Positions 10,037-21,080 of a DNA stretch of 64,000 nucleotides are shown in pieces. Position numbers and translations under genes: made by a program. The stretch lies in NCBI GenBank assembly GCA_020726505.1, contig JAHLEZ010000001.1, positions 3,162,001 through 3,226,000 of the forward strand. Direction: 5' to 3'. Source of the stretch: Leptodontidium sp. MPI-SDFR-AT-0119 (lineage: Eukaryota > Ascomycota > Leotiomycetes > Helotiales > Leptodontidiaceae). How positions within the stretch are numbered: position 1 is the stretch's first letter; the number at the start of each line of letters is the position of its first letter. The notes under the pieces are model-generated. The model did no database searches and had not been told where the DNA came from. It was given only the letters and a program-made list of their open reading frames with translations.

Positions 10037-11234
10037 TTAAACCACCATTCTTACTTTCAGCTTCTCACCCTTGACAATCTCATCTCGCTTAGCTTCCAAT
10101 TCGTCAACATCCCATGTCTGTGAACCATTTTAGCATCGAATGTAAATAACACGTAGGAAAGCACAATTACAGCAGCAACATATCGCCCTGCCAACCAAGT
10201 TCTACCGCCTTTGGTGAGCCAGACAACAAATCCCGCACAAAGCTCCGGGGTATCGGTCAAAGCTTGAATCGAATGCAATCAGCGTCCATGTAGAAAAAAT
10301 CCAAGTCGAGGCACAACTCACCGACTTGTATTTGTTTGATGTTTCGCGATAAGTCTGTCAAAACCCCACCTGGGTGTACTGCCACTGAATTCACACCTTT
10401 CGATCCGTACTCCGCGTCTACGAATTCTGTGAGCCGCAGCAATGCGAGTCTCGAGGTTTGATACGCAGAAGCTCCTGGAGCAATGATCTATTCGATACAT
10501 GAATGGACGGTGTCAAATCCAAAATCCTCCAGAGATTTAGGCGCTTTGAACAAGAAATTTGCGGGACATACGTGTGTTCCAATAGAACTGATGTTGATGA
10601 CATTAACAATGATGCTTTCTTGACTGGCGGTCTTTTCGAGAATTGGAAGAAAAGACCTAAGCATTACATACGTGCTTTTGATGGTCACCGTCCAGGTGTT
10701 CCAATAGTCATCAATACTGCTCTCAGCAATAGGAACCCACTTATTATCATCTCAGTTAGACATTCGCAATTTTTTCTGAGCAGAGGTAAGGAACGGAAGG
10801 GAAATTTCAATATTCAAAGATCAATAAAGAACTTGAAGCGAAATAACACATACCGGTTCGGTGATCCCGGCATTATTGATGAGCATATCCAGCCTTGCGA
10901 TGTCTTGCTTCACTCGATTGGCAGCAGCAGTCACTTGCGCCTCGTCTGTGATGTCAAGAGGAAACTTTGTGACATGTACACCTGCGTTAATGGACCTAAT
11001 GGCTTGCTCGACAGAGTCCAGCTCACTCGCAGTTCGAGCGCAAATGATGATATGTGCTACTCCACTTTCTGCATACCGCAAAGCTATGGAGCGTCCAATT
11101 CCTCGGCCGGCACCAGTAACGAGAACAACTTTGGAAGGCTGGGTGAGGTCGGATTTGGTAGGGTCGATATTATGATAAATATCGTGGTGGAGAGTATCCA
11201 CGAAATTGAATCCGACGTGGGGTGGTAAAGACAT
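10037..11234 (-). CDS. short-chain dehydrogenase/reductase (classical SDR)
   Basis: Five exons on the minus strand: 11234-10854, 10739-10572, 10487-10322, 10262-10171, 10117-10037; introns 114, 84, 59 and 53 bp; 295 aa. The Rossmann fold is shown by VVLVTGAGRGIG (glycine motif at residues 40-47), INNAG (119-123), the serine block NISSIG (about S178), and AYQTSRLALLRLTEF, followed by VHPGGV. The active-site motif Y-x-x-x-K reads Y192-Q-T-S-R196 here: the lysine codon position is AGA (arginine). The enzyme should bind NAD(P)H and act on an alcohol or ketone in the cytosol; the substrate is unknown. It converges with the FMN monooxygenase gene, 272 bp apart. The N-terminal 30 residues before the fold are typical of a fungal subgroup. 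Confidence 0.9.
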
Positions 11235-12093
11235 TTTCCTGGGAGGATTTGAATAATCGGTTTCTCGATGTTGATTTCAGGCTGCTTTTAATTCTTCTGG
11301 ATTCGTTTATGTCAATGACGATGTCAAATTTTGGTGCCAGTTTGGTTACCCCCGGTATCTCCGAACCCCACAGAGCAATTTGTGCCAGTTTAGCTGTTAG
11401 AAATATGGGCTGTACGGCGTAGATCTCAGTACCTGCGTACTTATGATCACGCTGCCCCTATTTCCCCTATTACTCTGTACGCTCTCTCAGATAGAATTCT
11501 ATGCTTTTCTATCATTAGCAACTACGGGCCATTAAATGGGGTTAAGTTGCCTGTACATCATCTAGATGAGGCTTTAATCGAACTTAAACTCCGATTATAC
11601 CCACAGCTCTGAACTTGTGGGTATTTAGATTGTGATCACGGCAGAGTTATTTGGATTAAACCGTGTCTGACAAAATAACCTGCCAATTAACGGGCGAAAA
11701 ATTACAGGAAATGGGCCGTTCTAGTAACAGTGAATACAGAACTGATCATGACGGCATTATTAGATCCAGGAAACCACCACCTACTGTCAATACACCGCCC
11801 GTAGGGAAGTACAGAGGTATGTGGACTCGCGATTGCCCAGCTTGCAACGCTTGCTTGGGCGGAAAGGAAGAATTTAGTAGTTGCAAGTTCAAAGCTTTGT
11901 AGGTCCAACACAAACCTAACCAAACTCCTCTGTAGTGAAAAATCTTTCATGCTCATGTGTGAAGCAACTGGCGTAAACTTTGGCATTGTGTGCTCTTCAT
12001 ATTGTCGGGGATCCATGCCATGCGTCTAGTTTAACGGGTTTCGCTCGCGGGGTACATGGTATTCCCCAGTGCGACACACTTTTACGGTATCTA
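11235..12093. other. intergenic, nothing recognised
   Basis: This is the upstream region of the dehydrogenase gene and the downstream flank of the carboxypeptidase pseudogene. ORFs of 79 and 104 codons overlap on opposite strands around 11,660-12,016, with no family resemblance. I see no RNA gene or repeat. Confidence 0.4.
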
Positions 12094-14093
12094 TCACTGC
12101 CTAAGAGCCGCCCCATTTGCCATTTTCCCGATTTTCTTGGCCGTCATGCCAGCTAGTGGGTGTAGCGACGATTCCTCAACCACATCTGCCTTGACACTCA
12201 AATTCTCGGTGACGGCTGCCGAAGTGTTGGATAGAACCGGGACATGCGTCGTGGGGTCGTAAATGGAACCCGGTGGGGTTACTTTCGTCTGGACGGTTGC
12301 AGGGCCTTCTCTGAAAGTAGTGTCAATTGGGCTTTCGTTATAATATTTTAACCAGGAACCATTGGAACCATCCCCGAGGCTATGTCCATACCAGTTATAG
12401 CTCTATGCTGTATCCTGAGCGTTGCCTCCGGCTGATTGAAGACGGAGGCGTGGCCAGCAAGGTAAACCTGCGTAAAGGAGAAGCCATCAGCTTGTTTCGT
12501 CTCTCCTGGGATCTGCCCGCGGCATTGGCTGACATGTTGACGAACCCAGCGTGCGCCCAGCCGGGAGCACCAACATTGGCAGCAACGGCCTGTAGGGGAT
12601 ATCAAAGTCAGCATCACGATAGAAGTACGATGTACCAAGTTCAAACCAAGAAGATTCTCTATTTGATCATGAAACATATCTCGAATCCAAAACCACAATA
12701 AAAAAGAGCAACAACCCTAAAAAAAACCTACCTAAGCCCCAATCATATTACTATCATAATCCGCATCGCCTATGAAAAGGGTAACGGTGACGCCCTGCCG
12801 CAACAGGCTCCGCATGGACTCAGTGACGAGCTCCCCCGTGCGACTGTCATTACCAGTTGAGTTGAAAGCCAGAAATGTCTGAATGGACGCTGGCGTGAAG
12901 TTGCTTGAGGCTCCAATAGCCGCTTGTATATCCTTACGGTTGAGGTAGGTTACAAATTCGGTGGGCGGGGAGGGATCTGGCGCCACTTGCCGGATGTCGT
13001 TCTCGGACCGGCCAACGTTGTTGTCCAAAACTCTTCAACATTTGAGACACAGAAGTTTTCAGCAGCCGAGCAATCTGCATCATTTGCATAAAAGTTGCAT
13101 ATGTTTTGTTGATCCTGGCATCCTCCAGGCCCGAACATTTTGTGAAAAGCTGCCGCTGTAAGGTGTCGTTGAATAGCGCTATGTCGTATGGATTCCCAGG
13201 GTCCACCGAGTAGTTGTAGTATGCCCCAAATTGTACTTGAGTGTCCATGAAACCACCTTCGATGCTGATAGATTTCAAAGGAATCCGAACAGTGCCTGTG
13301 TATTAAACATGTTCTGCTGCGTGATGTAATTGGCGAAGATAGGAGCGTAATGACCGCCATACGACTGGCTTGGTTGTGACATTAAGTTGTAGTCTTTCGC
13401 AAGTGAATAGATATTAAGGACCAAGGAAATCTAAAGGTAAAATAGAACGTACCATTAATACGAACCCCGTTAGCAGAATACTGGGGGAAGGCGCCCATGA
13501 ATCCTTGCGTCACTTGATAAAATACCTTTCCCGCATCAACAGTTGAGTTTGGCGTAAGGGTTGTATCTGGAGATGAATATGTTCTACACATAGGATCTGC
13601 CTCTGTACACTGCTGTGGCACAATCTCCGCGGTCCGAGGGTTCACGGTGCCGTTGACCAAGGTAGTGAAAGAGAATCCAACAGTTGCTGGCTGGTCAACG
13701 AAGAGTACAATGCTCATGGTCGTCCATGAATTCGGATTGTCCACAACATGTCCAGCAGAGTCGATACTGCAGGGACCGATTTCACTGAATGACCCATTCA
13801 TAGAAGATGCCCCTGGGCTCCCATCCAGTCTGACTGTCAATGGGGATTGCGCAGCATTTTGCCTAGCCTCGAACATCCAGAAGTACACATGCTGAGTTGG
13901 ACTCACATCCACATAGCCAGCGAAGCTCTTCACGTTCGCATTCGTTTCACACACACCATTAGGGACTTCCTTGAATCGTACATTTACACCCCCAGTCCTT
14001 GGACACTTTGGAGATAGGTGGGTTGCGCGAACAATTGAGCAAGCGTTAAAGGGACAATTAAAAACTGGTGAAGTAAAGTGATGCCTGCATCAT
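12094..14093 (-). pseudogene. serine carboxypeptidase (peptidase family S10), multiply frameshifted
   Basis: Read on the minus strand, the whole S10 protein can be followed from a hydrophobic start (MMQASLYFTSF, then LIVPLTLAQLFAQ in the next frame) to a C-terminal end at the TGA at 12094-12096. Landmarks in order: KEVPNGVCETN, YFWMFEARQN, SPGASSMNGSFSEIGPC, the nucleophile block SQSYGGHYAP (serine present), GDADYDSN (acid residue) and YLAGHASVF (histidine present). An intron at 13394-13452 and another around 12,592-12,733 are likely. The frame has to be changed about seven times: near 14,066, 14,000, 13,300, 13,138, 13,025, 12,527 and 12,352. Each is explained by loss of one base, mostly in short homopolymers. 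A stop also sits at the second donor. Secreted or vacuolar peptide trimming would be the ancestral role. Confidence 0.85.
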
Positions 14094-14964
14094 GACATAT
14101 GGATGTCTAAATTAGAATATAAGCTGGTGTGAGGGCTGGGCATTTCGGGAGGTCGACTTTCCTGAGTACCCTCCCCAGCAATGATGTTTGGAATGGCCAA
14201 GAAAGCTTCTTCTTCTCGGCCAATCGGCCTCGATACGAGTAGGGTGATTGACTTGCTTTGAAACGGCTAGGAGTCTGATGCTGCACATATCCCGATATCA
14301 CTGTGAGCGAAAGTATGGGATGTTGGGAAGGTCCGTCCGCTCCGCACTGTAAGCTGGTGAGACAGGAATGGTCGAAATCCAAGAGGCACAAGCCTTAGAA
14401 GGCTTCGATCATTGGGTGTGCTACTTTCTGATCACAATTCATTTTATGGTCTTCGTAGGGCTGTTAATTCCTTTACCGATATGCAATACAATTTATATTC
14501 TTCGCGGTTTGTACGAAAGAAAAAGAGGCATAACTCGAGTTGATATAATGGAATCAGTTAAGCGTTCGTCACCTATAACGATAGTGTCAAAGGGGATTCG
14601 AGAATTGTAAATTTGTAATCACATTCGTCCTTTTGACATTGTCACTTTTAAAAAGAGTCAAATTGAGTATGAATTAATCACGTTTGAATAGACCTTGTAG
14701 TGTGTTCAAGTTAAGCTCGATTTTAGTGACGCCGTCAAACCTCATCGGTTCCGGAAATCTACAGCTAACGAAATGACGTGAGCCACTCAGAAACCACATG
14801 CCATCATTAGCATTACCCATCCTCACTTAGAAGTGTTCAATGCAATTTCCAACAACTTGTTTTATTATTACTCTAAGTTAAGTTCACACTTAAGTAAGCT
14901 TGAAGAAAAAATGCCCAGAGCCAAGCATGAAGTTCTCAGGCAGGTAACAACAGGATAACACAGA
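14094..14964. other. intergenic, one weak ORF
   Basis: This is the upstream region of the carboxypeptidase pseudogene and the 3' flank of the deacetylase gene. A plus-strand ORF at 14,368-14,610 (80 codons) has one hydrophobic stretch (FLITIHFMVFVGLLIPLPI) but no family resemblance, and is not called as a gene. The rest is moderately AT-rich. Confidence 0.35.
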
Positions 14965-15981
14965 TTATCTTGGCCCCCGGTACCAGCCCCAACCATTATC
15001 ACCAAGACATTCACCAACAGTAACAGGCCTCAAACCCCTGGCAAGAAGTGTCTCCAGCATGTATGGAGTCAAAGAAACAACGGTTTGCTCATGAATATCA
15101 TGCGCCAGTGCCATGTTACCACCCTCGTTCAATCTCAGCTCAAAGTTGTTCTTAGCGTTCCAGATCATATCTGGGCTTGTATTCTCGTAGTCCTTGGTGT
15201 CAAGGTTCGTGCCGATTATTTTGTAGCCGAGGTTGGCGAGAAGATTCATACAAAGGCCGTTGCAGGAGAGGTAAGGAGTGCGCATGTAGGTGGGCATGAA
15301 ACCAAGAACATTGATGAAGGCGTGCTCAGTATTTGTGATCTGGGCAGACATATCATCCCACGAAAGGGTCGATAGATCGGCGTGTGTCCAGGTATGAGAA
15401 GCAAGTTGGTGGCCTTCGGCATGGATTCGTTGGATGATGTATGGCCATTGCGTGTCCCTACATTAGAAGAAATCAAAAACTTATCTTTGGTACTAAGTTT
15501 TCGGGAATGAAAATCGCGGGAGCCTCGAATTGCACACAAAACGATTGATATTTTGGAGTGTGCTTACCAGTTATCGATGTCACCTCTCCATCCTGATCCC
15601 ACGATAAAGAATGTAGCCTTGGCATCATATCGGGCAAGGATCTGTAGGTAACGTCAATATATAGCTTTGCCTCCGGTCAAACATTTAAGGCATGTAAATG
15701 AATTATATGGCTAATTTCCAGTCCAGCAATATCCCCACTGGGAGTTAATACATACATCAAGAAGTTGGGGAGTGTGGGCAGACGGTCCATCGTCGAAAGT
15801 CAGGGCAATTGTTCCTGGGACCTGACAATCGCTAATGAGGGTGCCTTATACTTTTATTAGTCGATGCCGAGTAACGCGAAAATTAATGAACCATACCAAC
15901 AGGTGCATCTCTGGATTTAATCGCAGGATGAGCAGATGCCATTCCGCCCAAGAGGAGCATGACATAATTGAGTGGTTTCAT
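14965..15981 (-). CDS. secreted polysaccharide deacetylase (NodB domain, chitin deacetylase-like)
   Basis: Four exons on the minus strand: 15981-15897, 15844-15756, 15641-15568, 15457-14965; 246 aa. The start gives a signal peptide ([17 protein letters not shown]). NodB motifs are all present: TFDDGP (residues 44-49, aspartates D46 and D47), the zinc-binding SHTWTH (H104 and H108), RTPYL (142-146), and AHDIH with the catalytic histidine at about residue 202. The enzyme should remove acetyl groups from N-acetylglucosamine polymers such as chitin, outside the cell. In plant- or animal-associated fungi such enzymes remodel the wall and reduce recognition of chitin fragments; that role is inference here. 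No carbohydrate-binding module follows the catalytic domain. Confidence 0.92.
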
Positions 15982-17070
15982 TTTGACAAATCCTGTGTTT
16001 ATGGAGACGCTGATAATTAACCGGTAGTTGCTCTATGGCTTCGAGTCGATAGGTAAGGATGGTGATGGTGGAATAGAGAATTGACGAAGGTGCGATGTGC
16101 TTATGAGATGAATATTTAAGAGAATGAAAAAGGCGCGTGTGCAAAAGATATATTTCTAAACTGGTTCGACTACGTTGGCGTGGAACTGGAGGTCGTGGAA
16201 TTTGTATGACTGCATAGTTTGCTCATAGCAATTGGCGCTAGATTGCTTTACCAGGAAACTTACGAACGGAAGTGTCGACTGACATATGAACCAAATGAAC
16301 CAAGCGTGCTAACAAGAGGTACCACTAATTAATACAAAGCGAAGAGATAAACTCTACCCAGCTAAGTCTAGCTTGGCCTCTAGCAGGGCTCAGCCGCTCA
16401 TTGCCGTATCGTGGATTCGTGGGCCAAGACGAGGAAGACTAATTGTACCGTATTTTATCGTCGACGAGGCAAGAGCAGGTTGAGGATATTAAAAGGTTAA
16501 GAGAAAGTTGCTTAAGGCTGGATATCGGGGAGACAGGTCTCTTAATTTCCAAATGCGAAGGTCCACTTGCAAACCTTGTTGGAAAAAAACCCTTGACAAC
16601 CCCTTGGTTTTGTACTGCCGTAGGCCTACTCCCCATCGGAGACCTCGGAAACCTTGGAGAGGCCAAGTGGAGCAGTTCCTACAAGCTTTGAGTGGGGAGA
16701 CTAACTTCGTAAGCTGCTGTACTCCGTACCTCCGTAGTTTTCATCTACAGTAGGAGGGGAACGGCGATGACAGGCTAGTGAAGCAAGGCTAAGCGAAGTT
16801 TTGCGTTAATAAAGCTTGGTTTCGCGATCCTCACAAGAGTACTTCATTATCCACCTCCCGTCGGTTCTTTTGTTCTCGTGCTTCGGTTTATCTTCAATAT
16901 GGGTGAGCTCATGGACTGTTTTTTTCTTTAACTGACTCATTCACAAGCAAAATCATAGACGGAGATAACTGTTTCAGAGTTTCTCGATAATTTTAGTGGT
17001 TTAAGCCAGGCCAGGCCAGGTTGGTAGTAGGATTCTCCTTTCGCACAAGCGAACCAAACCAGATCAGTCT
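15982..17070. other. intergenic, nothing recognised
   Basis: This is the promoter side of the deacetylase gene and further upstream. Two overlapping plus-strand ORFs of 81-82 codons at 16,443-16,753 show no family resemblance and are in competing frames. No RNA gene was seen. Confidence 0.35.
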
Positions 17071-17804
17071 TACAATCGTTTTCCTAACGTGTGTCAGCGT
17101 CACCGATTTTAGCGAGCCTCACTAACCCTCAAATTCGCGAGGAGACAGCGAGGAAGCACCTCTCCCCGACCCTTAATTAATTATTAAAGCTTTAAAAAAA
17201 AGTTGATATAATAAAAATTCAACATAACTTTAGTATATATATTATATTTTTAAGTATTATAATAGTAATTTAAAGGTGTAAATTATAAAAGGGCAAAAAT
17301 GGCATTTTCAGCCTCGCGAGCCCTCGCAAGCTGACTCTCGGTCGCAAATTTGAACCGCAAACCCTCGATTTTACTTCCCTCTTTTAACACTGCGAAAGAT
17401 TATTAAGAGCTTCTAAAAATTAAGATAATTAAAGTTAAACATGTAATAATCAATTGCATATAATTACTAGATTAATTAAAGCTGTAGTTATAAAGTAATA
17501 TTTGGGGCCAAAATAGTAGGTTTGCGGCTTAAATTTGCGACCGAAAGCCAGCTTGCGGGGGCTCACGAGGCTGAAAATCGCCTATTCAGCTTTTACACCT
17601 CTACATTACATCTTAAGAATAAAAGAAATCACTGTATATATTAATATTATGCTAAATTTTAATTATATTAACTTTTTTTAAAGCTTTAATAATTAATTGA
17701 AGGGGCGGGGTGAGGTGCCTACTTCGGATTTGGGGCGGATTTGAGGGGTTTAGTGAGGCTCGCTAAAATCGGTGACGCTGACACACGTTAGGAAAACGAT
17801 TGTA
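17071..17804. mobile_element. foldback MITE with TA target duplication, about 730 bp
   Basis: The segment is one long imperfect palindrome. Each arm is about 300 bp: TACAATCGTTTTCCTAACG at 17,071 reappears as its reverse complement ending at 17,804. The inner blocks also pair: AGCGAGCCTCACTAA with TTAGTGAGGCTCGCT, and GCCTCGCGAGCCC near 17,311 with GGGGCTCACGAGGC near 17,558. Both ends carry TA, which fits a Tc1/mariner-type target duplication. The centre (about 17,390-17,520) is AT-rich and has no ORF. A non-autonomous element mobilised in trans is the simplest reading. The arms differ mostly by transitions. Confidence 0.8.
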
Positions 17805-18261
17805 TTCCAGGTTCCCACACTTCGCTTATTCATACTAACGACCGGGTGAGAATTGTCGTGTACATCACCTAATTAGATGAGTGCAAAACCCGTCTTATAG
17901 CATACAGCTATGTCAAGTGTCTATACTTTGCGGCATATTCCTACCTTTGACACCACATGTGTAGTAACTGCAGCTGATCAGAGAGGTGAGAGGATATTGC
18001 AGCCTCAGAAATGTCAGAGGTGGGAACGAGAATCCACACTCTCAATCAATTCATAGCAAACACGCGGAAAAATCGAGTAAGGAGGTGGGAATTCAAGTGT
18101 GACTATACATTTGAAAGTGCATTGTCTTGATTTCAAAGTAAGATGGGATTGTTTATTTTAATTGATGGGAGAATTTGTTCAGTCTACGCCATGTTGAATG
18201 GCACCGAGCAAGAAAATACACCAATCTCAGGTGCTGCAACGGCACCTACGCGAGTCTTAGC
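17805..18261. other. intergenic, nothing recognised
   Basis: This is the 3' flank of the small secreted protein gene next to the foldback element. No ORF, RNA gene or repeat is supported. Confidence 0.4.
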
Positions 18262-18912
18262 TCAGTTTGACCCATACGCCGGAATACCATCAACATTGAC
18301 ACAGCAGCCTGCATAATCGCATGTCTTCGGGTTCGCACGGCCCCCACATTGGCTGTTATCCGTATAAACCGACTCCCAGTATTCAGCATCCCGGCATTTG
18401 TCCCCATTCTTGCCTCCGAAGCACCAGCCGCCTTTCTTCTCTTTCAAGTGTTTGTTGACGGGTTGGTTGAGAGTGTACCATCCGTATTGATTTTGGTATG
18501 TGTTGAGGTATTCCATCTTGCCGCAGTCGCCAGTCATACGCCACCCCCATTGCTGGTTCAAAGGATCATGCATAGCACTCCAGACTTGCTGCTTCCCAGT
18601 CTTACTCATGAGGTAGAGAATGAGCTTCCCGTCCTTCCAAACTTCTATTTCGTAGTATGTCACCCAAAAATCTGCCGTCGTGCCTTTCGCCCCACCGCAA
18701 TGTGCCTGGACACATCCGCTGGCTGAAGCACGTTTGGTGAGATGGTTGTCTTGAGGAGGTTCGCTTCTCTCTGAGGCGACTTGGGCTTTGGCTACGGCTG
18801 TGTTGTGTTCCGATCGGGATGGGGTGTGTCCATCTGGCCAGACGACAGCGAAGGCGTTTGCAACAGGGACGCTGAGGCAGGCCGCAAGAATGAAGATATT
18901 CTTGAACTGCAT
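18262..18912 (-). CDS. small secreted cysteine-containing protein, effector-like
   Basis: A single exon of 216 aa from the ATG at 18,912 (MQFKNIFILAACLSVPVANA, a clear signal peptide). A propeptide-like segment ends at the dibasic K60-R61, a likely Kex2 site, leaving a mature part of about 155 residues starting ASASGC. The mature part has nine cysteines, among them C-x4-C near its start and the closing block CGG...KTCDYAGCC. It is rich in tryptophan, tyrosine and lysine. I recognise no domain, so no function is claimed. The combination of signal peptide, dibasic site, even cysteine spacing and short length is what effector screens select. The gene is divergent from the HET gene and about 3.7 kb from the transposon island. 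Confidence 0.8.
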   Translation of the reverse strand: MQFKNIFILAACLSVPVANAFAVVWPDGHTPSRSEHNTAVAKAQVASERSEPPQDNHLTKRASASGCVQAHCGGAKGTTADFWVTYYEIEVWKDGKLILYLMSKTGKQQVWSAMHDPLNQQWGWRMTGDCGKMEYLNTYQNQYGWYTLNQPVNKHLKEKKGGWCFGGKNGDKCRDAEYWESVYTDNSQCGGRANPKTCDYAGCCVNVDGIPAYGSN

Positions 18913-19111
18913 TTTAATCTTTGGGGAAGAGAACAAAAGTCAGTGGTTGTCCACAAAGACAGAATATGCTAGTAGTGGACTCACTTGGATTATCGAAAGA
19001 GTCGGAGTTTTAGAGTGATACAATTGGGAATCCTGAGAAGGTTCAGATGTGGTGAGGGAGTTAAGAAGTGATGACCGAGACCAGCGAGTTGGTGATGCCC
19101 GGGTTGGATGA

Positions 19112-21080
19112 TACGGACTCAAGCACGTTTCCTTGGCCGCAGAGAGCAAGCCATGGTACATTGCGTTGTCTTACACTTGGGGAGATCCTGGGGCGACCGT
19201 TCCGATATTCCTTGATGATAAGCAATATCCCGTGACGTTGAATCTACATTCATTTCTGCAACATGCACAGAGCATATTATCGGCAATTCTGCCTTACTTC
19301 CCTGCAGGGTTGTTTCAACCAGGAGCACATCTCGACTTAATAAGACACCAACTTTTCTGCTCCATACTTCAGAATCCCGATATACCACGCGATTTCCCAT
19401 CCTCAAATAACAGACTCTCGAACCTCGTTCGCGATAACCTTCAAAAGATCTTCCTCGAAGTAACGCAAGACCTGAAGATGTTGAGAGGTTTATGAATCGG
19501 AGTGAAGACGTTACTACTTACTCGGATCGCCTCTTTCTGAACTTTTGGATAGATGCTATATGTATCGATCAAAATAACACACAAGAGAGGAGTGCACAAG
19601 TTGCGCGGATGAGAGAGATCTATAGCAAGGCGATATCACCTTTAATCTGGTTGGGAGTTGCCAACTTACCGACGTCAGACGCTAACGGAGTTATCGATCT
19701 CATTCGGGATATCCGCGTGATAGTAGAACCTCACCTGCAAGGCAATATCGAATGGTCAGATGTAGTAGAGAAAATTACTCCTGAGAGCTTTCTCACATCA
19801 AGAATTGAGTCCGTCAGGGAGTTTAGGAAATTGGTAGGCCGAGATTGGTTTTCAAGGATATGGATTATCCAAGAGGCTGGTACAGCCAACGCATCAAGCG
19901 TCGCTCTGATAAGATTCCAGCCAGTTCCTTGGATATACCTAACAGAAATTGTGTTATCATGTTGCCATTCCATGGCTGACGCATCACTATTCACTGAGGG
20001 TATTCTATTTCGCAAAGACACCATGAACCTCGTTGTACTACGGGACATTACACGGTATACAAATGAAAAGCGGGCTCTGGCTCTTTCACTGGAAAACCAT
20101 TCCTCCCAACATGTGGTAGAGAGGTTATATGATCTCTTACACGATACATGTGGAATATTCAAGGCAACCGACCCGCACGACTTAGTCTATGGCCTCCCAG
20201 GTCTCCTTGGGGCTACTATCCCGAATGAAATATATCCGGACTACTCCTTGTCTGTTTCTAAAGTTTTCCACCAATACACTATGTATATGATCAAGGGTAC
20301 GAACACGCTCGACTTCTTATGTTCTCTTAAGAGGGATTTGCCAGACGTTCCAAGTTGGGTTTCGGATTGGCGACACACCATTTTCAATGAAAAAGGGTCG
20401 AAAAAAAGCTTTGCCGGATCTTTGGACACGGGAATATCAGAAGATGGGGAGCAATTGATAGTTTCTGGCGTTTGTCTTGGACAAGTTGCGAGAGTGGTCT
20501 ATCCCACAGCGATTGCAGGTGCTATTACTGCCACGCAAATAGGCGCTGATATCGACCACCCCAACCAGCAATCAACAGAGGATGCTCCCAATGATGTCGC
20601 AAGGCATGTTTTGACCATCTTTCGAGGAATGCAAGAGTTGAAAAGGAGCTGCATTCTGCATTTTACTTCCGCAACAACTGGATATTGGAAACAGTATTGG
20701 GGACAACTCTGGCTGCAAGATATGGAAGAGTGCCAAAATCTATTTGAGTTGTTGGAGAGCACAAGCGAGCTGCGCTTAGAAGAAATTGTGAGATATAAAC
20801 CGGCAGCCATACTCATGATATCGGAGACACAATACGGAGGCTGGCTAGAACTGGGTTCGCGATCCTTGAAGGCGGCTAACTGATCGACACTTCTCGAATC
20901 GACGAACCAATTTTGGATGGGGATCTCATCTGCTTTTTAAGAGGGATGACCCGTCCATGTATTCTTCGGAAAGCAAGACAGTATTTCACTTTAGTTGGTG
21001 GCTGTAATATGTCGTCCTTCAAGGAGGACAGCTTGATCGAGCTATTGCTGTCGCGAATAGGACTGATAGGTTTGTTCTGA
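19112..21080 (+). pseudogene. HET-domain (heterokaryon incompatibility) gene, decayed at both ends
   Basis: The HET domain is plain: LKHVSL, YIALSYTWGDP (about 19,157), then FWIDAICIDQNNTQERSAQV (19,540), SPLIWLG and DWFSRIWIIQEAG (19,843). Family proteins act in non-self recognition after hyphal fusion, triggering cell death. Three problems suggest decay. No ATG exists in frame between the stop at 19,109 and the domain. The first part (to about 19,308) and the long second part (to 20,883) are in different frames, which needs an intron such as 19,309-19,460. After the stop at 20,881 a recognisable C-terminal tail (DGDLICFLRG, then CILRKARQYFTLVGG) continues in another frame to 21,080 with one stop. 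A missing T near 19,108 and a missing G near 20,853 would repair two of them. A truncated but functional protein is still possible. Confidence 0.68.

Noticed and set aside
11663..12016. ORFs on both strands between the dehydrogenase and the carboxypeptidase
   Set aside because: They overlap each other, lack motifs and have no coding bias that I can see.
13019..13453. Treating the carboxypeptidase as an intact gene with many tiny introns
   Set aside because: The frame changes occur inside conserved blocks with no GT-AG pairs at workable distances.
14368..14610. 80-codon plus-strand ORF with a hydrophobic stretch
   Set aside because: No family resemblance, poor start context, and in an intergenic region; could be chance.
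16443..16753. Two overlapping 81-82 codon ORFs
   Set aside because: They compete for the same DNA in different frames and neither shows a motif or splice support.
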